Assembly: GCA_029557995.1 (NCBI GenBank)
Contig: JAKQHQ010000028.1
Coordinates: 1-8,863, forward strand
Direction of reading: 5' to 3'
Length of the DNA: 8,863 bases
Origin: an archaeon
Lineage (GTDB): Archaea > Iainarchaeota > Iainarchaeia > Iainarchaeales > CSSED10-239
The translations under genes and the position numbers were made by a program. The notes under the pieces are model-generated. The model was not told where the DNA came from and ran no database searches. It saw only the letters and a list, made by a program, of their open reading frames with translations. Positions within the stretch are counted from its first letter, which is position 1. Every line of letters begins with the position of its first letter. Shown here piece by piece: positions 6,857 through 8,863 of the stretch.

Positions 6857-7099
6857 TTAAAGCTTGTATTTCTCAAAAAAGAGCTTGATTAGGCACATCA
6901 CTATACCAGCAAATAGCACATGTAAAAGGAAAGCACCAAAAGAAGCCAAGGAAAAACTCCTTATCTCCTGAACTAAACCCATAAGGATAATCAAAAATAT
7001 TGCGTAGATGAATATTGTAGAAAACACATGAGTTTTAAAATAATCTTTTGTAAAGATTTCTGTAAACCAAGACAATGGTTTTGACTTTCCTAATCCCAT
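6857..7099 (-). CDS. Small two-helix membrane protein of unknown function
   Basis: I do not recognise the family. The 80-residue protein has a short basic, polar N-terminus (1-24), a hydrophobic helix at about 25-43, a short polar loop with E45 and R47, a second helix at about 52-75 and a basic end (EKYKL). With two helices both ends probably face the same side; the positive charges suggest the cytoplasm. It is the first gene of the cluster with tyrS and gltX, 13 bp before tyrS, and has its own promoter. There is no Shine-Dalgarno: the bases before the ATG are A/T only, and a TATA box is centred about 24 nt upstream, so the mRNA is probably leaderless. Its link to the synthetases may be transcriptional only. 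Confidence 0.75.
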   Translation of the reverse strand: MGLGKSKPLSWFTEIFTKDYFKTHVFSTIFIYAIFLIILMGLVQEIRSFSLASFGAFLLHVLFAGIVMCLIKLFFEKYKL

Positions 7100-7116
7100 A
7101 TATATTATATGGTTGA

Positions 7117-7129
7117 TTATATATAAAAA
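7117..7129 (-). promoter_or_regulatory. TATA box, probable leaderless promoter of the synthetase operon
   Basis: On the minus strand TTTTTATATATAA is centred about 24 nt upstream of the ATG at 7099, close to the usual archaeal TATA-to-start distance. Transcription would therefore begin at or within a few bases of the start codon, in line with the absence of a Shine-Dalgarno there. No clear purine-rich BRE is visible upstream of it. Confidence 0.6.
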
Positions 7130-7161
7130 GGGTGTGTTTTAGATTTATAGTTTGGTTATGC

Positions 7162-7175
7162 AGTTTCTGGAAACT
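7162..7175. repeat. 14-bp inverted repeat upstream of the synthetase operon
   Basis: AGTTTC-TG-GAAACT is an exact inverted repeat with 6-bp arms and a 2-bp centre. It lies about 35-45 bp upstream of the operon TATA box and about 35 bp after the surface-protein stop. Size and place would suit a dimeric regulator's operator. A hairpin at the end of the surface-protein transcript is less likely because the T-run comes before it, not after it. Confidence 0.4.
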
Positions 7176-7187
7176 AATTTATATATA

Positions 7188-7208
7188 GAAAAAGGGAAAA
7201 GAAAATTA
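7188..7208 (-). terminator. Oligo-T terminator of the surface protein gene
   Basis: Immediately after the TAA, the minus strand reads three T-rich tracts (TTTT, TTTT, TTTTT) separated by one or a few C. This is a typical archaeal intrinsic termination signal. It would separate the surface-protein transcript from the synthetase operon. Confidence 0.5.
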
Positions 7209-8863
7209 TTATTTTTTTAACCCTTTGTGCTTTCTTTTCTTGTCTTTTACTAGAATCTTGTCTTTTACTATAAAATAGTTAATTAGTAAGATTATGGCTA
7301 TCACCAAAAGAATCCATAACCAAGTATTGTTCTTTTCTTCAATGACTTCCTCTTGTTCAATAGGTATATATATGATTGGCGGTGTCTGGATAACTGCTGG
7401 CGTTTCTGCTTTTCCTATAACTCCTGGCATTGATTTCAATTGTTCTTCTGTTACTTGTGTGTTCACTGAATATGTTATGTTAGTTGTTTGTCCTGCTTTT
7501 AGTGTAGGTATAGTAAACTCTAGTACTGGGTCGCTTACTAGAACCCTAAAAGAATAGATGGAGGTTATTTCTGAAGCTGTTGTTGCTACGCTTTTAGGTA
7601 TGGTCTCCACAACTTTTACATCTTGAAGGACCTCCCCGCTACTATTTCTTATTGTTATTGTGAACACTGACTTGTATTGCTCCTGTCCGTTGCTTGTTGT
7701 CTTTAAAACCTCTAAGGTTCTTCCAAAGGACAACTTTTCTTGTGCCATTGCCTCAATATATTCCTGTATTTCCTCTTCTGGTATATTGGCTTGCTTAAGC
7801 ACATTCATAACCTCTTCTGGGCTTAAGGGTGCTGAAGAAGACAAGTAAGTTGTAGTTGTAGTCTCTGGGGTTGTTGGTGTTGTGTCTTCAGGTGCTGTGT
7901 CTTCAGGTGCTGTGTCTCCGCTTGTTTCTACATTTACTTTGCTTCTGTGGGTATGAGATGTGGAACCAGCTGGTGGCGTGGTATCCCAGGTTAAGGTAAA
8001 ATCATCATTTGCTGAGTTGCCTGCCTCGTCTGTTGCTGTTAGCTTAATTATATAATTTCCATCCTTATTTGCATCAATTGTTGTAGAGTAATTAGTATCT
8101 GACCCAAAGGTTATTGTACCATCTTCAGGTCCAGATATCATTTCCCATTTATAAGTTATATCTTCAATATCTGAGTAATTATCAGACACTGTTGCAGTTT
8201 TAGTAAATTGTGCCCCTTTAGTAACATCAGCACCTACATCTACTGTTGGAGCTATAACATCTTTTGTTACTGTGTCTGTTACAGAAGTTCCTGTATTGCC
8301 TGCTGCATCTGTTAAGGTAACCTCTAAGGTCAATGTGCCATCGCTTAAAGTTGAGACATTTATGTCTGTTATTTGCTGGTCTGCACTATTAATTGGCCCT
8401 GTGCCTGTTATTGCGGTTGTTGAATCATTTGTATCATCTATTAAATAATTATAGGTTGTCCTTATCTCTGCACCTGCAAAGGTAAATGACATCGCTGCCT
8501 TGTTTGAATCATTTATATAATTTTGATCTATTGACACAGAATATTCTGTGGGTGACGTGGTATCCCAGGTTAAGTTAAAATCATCATACGCTGAGTTGCC
8601 TGCAGCATCTGTTGCTGTTAATCTGATTACATAATTTCCATCATTAGTTGCACTAATATTTGTGTCTTCTGCTGTTGCAGTCCTAAAGGTTATTGCGCCA
8701 TCTTCTGGTCCAGATTCCATTCCCCAAAGATAAGTTACAGCTAATAAATCTGTTACTGTTGCATCTTGGGTAAACTGCACCTTTTCTATTCTATCTGTTC
8801 CTGCATTAACCTCTGGTGCCGTGGTATCCCAGGTTAAGGTAAATTCATCATACGCTGAGTTGC
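7209..8863 (-). CDS. Large Ig-repeat surface protein, C-terminal part (start outside window)
   Basis: The frame is open from the right edge to the TAA at 7209-7211, 550 complete codons. The GTG at 8778-8780 is an internal valine inside a repeat, not a start. From the edge: tail of one PKD/Ig-like module; module A (about 8560-8823, 88 residues); module B (about 105 residues, a bacterial Ig-like type); a second module A; a Thr/Pro/Glu linker; a short helical segment (SPEEVMNVLK...); a DUF11-like beta domain with ETIPKSVA; one transmembrane helix (7266-7325); and a strongly basic cytoplasmic tail. Ends of the Ig modules share LTATDxAGNSA and TWDTT(S/P/A)P. About ten N-x-S/T sequons suggest heavy N-glycosylation. 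Likely role: a cell-surface adhesin or stalk held by its C-terminus, with the repeats outside. The DUF11-like domain plus C-terminal anchor is common in DPANN-type archaea. The true start, signal peptide and total length are unknown. Confidence 0.88.
   Translation of the reverse strand, partial: NSAYDEFTLTWDTTAPEVNAGTDRIEKVQFTQDATVTDLLAVTYLWGMESGPEDGAITFRTATAEDTNISATNDGNYVIRLTATDAAGNSAYDDFNLTWDTTSPTEYSVSIDQNYINDSNKAAMSFTFAGAEIRTTYNYLIDDTNDSTTAITGTGPINSADQQITDINVSTLSDGTLTLEVTLTDAAGNTGTSVTDTVTKDVIAPTVDVGADVTKGAQFTKTATVSDNYSDIEDITYKWEMISGPEDGTITFGSDTNYSTTIDANKDGNYIIKLTATDEAGNSANDDFTLTWDTTPPAGSTSHTHRSKVNVETSGDTAPEDTAPEDTTPTTPETTTTTYLSSSAPLSPEEVMNVLKQANIPEEEIQEYIEAMAQEKLSFGRTLEVLKTTSNGQEQYKSVFTITIRNSSGEVLQDVKVVETIPKSVATTASEITSIYSFRVLVSDPVLEFTIPTLKAGQTTNITYSVNTQVTEEQLKSMPGVIGKAETPAVIQTPPIIYIPIEQEEVIEEKNNTWLWILLVIAIILLINYFIVKDKILVKDKKRKHKGLKK
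7239..7270. repeat. 14-bp direct repeat in the surface protein tail
   Basis: CTTGTCTTTTACTA occurs at 7239-7252 and 7257-7270, 18 bp apart. It encodes VKDKILVKDK in the cytoplasmic tail, so it is an in-frame internal duplication of the basic segment. Confidence 0.8.
7881..7917. repeat. 15-bp tandem repeat in the linker
   Basis: The unit TGTGTCTTCAGGTGC occurs twice exactly (7881-7895, 7896-7910), plus 7 bases of a third copy. It encodes APEDT repeats in the Thr/Pro/Glu linker before the membrane-proximal domain. The unit is a multiple of three, so slippage changes linker length without breaking the frame. Confidence 0.85.
7978..8063. repeat. Module A repeat, copy nearest the membrane
   Basis: An 86-bp segment that recurs at 8557-8642 with about 11 mismatches. 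It codes for the end of the PKD/Ig-like module (DGNYIIKLTATD to TWDTTPP). The paired segments 8109-8158 and 8688-8737 continue the match with the same 579-bp (193-residue) offset. Confidence 0.85.
8557..8642. repeat. Module A repeat, second copy
   Basis: Matches 7978-8063 at a 579-bp offset and 8821-8863 at a 264-bp (88-residue) offset. The two offsets show that one extra domain (module B, about 105 residues) sits between the two complete A modules. Confidence 0.85.
8821..8863. repeat. Module A repeat, third copy, cut by the window edge
   Basis: The 43 bases to the right edge repeat the start of the 8557 copy with only a few mismatches. They code for NSAYDEFTLTWDTTAP. At least one further module of the same kind therefore lies outside the window. 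Confidence 0.85.

Noticed and set aside
7100..7208. A riboswitch or T-box-like leader before the synthetase operon
   Set aside because: The TATA box position implies a leaderless transcript, so no 5' leader exists to carry one; T-boxes are also not expected in archaea.
7209..8780. Surface protein as a complete 523-residue gene starting at GTG 8780
   Set aside because: The frame is open to the edge and the GTG is inside a repeat module; the gene is partial.
7978..8863. Repeats as a CRISPR array or mobile element
   Set aside because: Repeat spacing is 264 and 579 bp, everything is in one open reading frame, and the repeats encode protein modules; there are no short spacers, terminal inverted repeats or transposase.

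Overview
The window looks like part of the genome of a small-genome archaeon, most likely of the DPANN group. This lineage call is inference. It rests on archaeal/eukaryote-type GluRS and TyrRS, TATA boxes 20-30 nt upstream of predicted transcript starts (one transcript apparently leaderless), oligo-T runs as likely terminators, low GC, and a C-terminally anchored, Thr/Pro/Glu-linked Ig-repeat surface protein of a style common in DPANN genomes.

Layout, left to right. Bases 1-64 may hold the last 20 codons of a plus-strand gene entering from the left. Bases 94-2664 (minus) encode an 856-residue P-type Ca2+-ATPase-like cation pump. An AT-rich 95-bp divergent promoter region separates it from a plus-strand HAD hydrolase (2760-3386). 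That gene converges on a minus-strand cluster running from 7099 down to 3436: an 80-residue two-helix membrane protein, tyrosyl-tRNA synthetase, glutamyl-tRNA synthetase and a metallo-beta-lactamase-fold hydrolase. Gaps in the cluster are 13, 21 and 15 bp, so it is probably one operon, driven by a TATA box at about 7117-7129. Upstream of it, across 109 bp holding an oligo-T terminator, a 14-bp palindrome and this promoter, lies the 3' part of a large modular surface protein gene (minus, 7209 to beyond 8863). Its reading frame stays open through the right edge, so the real start is outside the window.

Together the genes are mostly housekeeping (two aminoacyl-tRNA synthetases, ion transport, two general hydrolases) plus one extracellular adhesin-like protein. 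I found no tRNA or rRNA gene, CRISPR array, insertion sequence, toxin-antitoxin pair or defence island. Nothing here amounts to a clear undescribed system. The points most worth a second look are the mosaic surface protein, the eukaryote-like character of both synthetases, the altered ion-site residues in the pump, and the MBL hydrolase that stops two residues after its last metal ligand.
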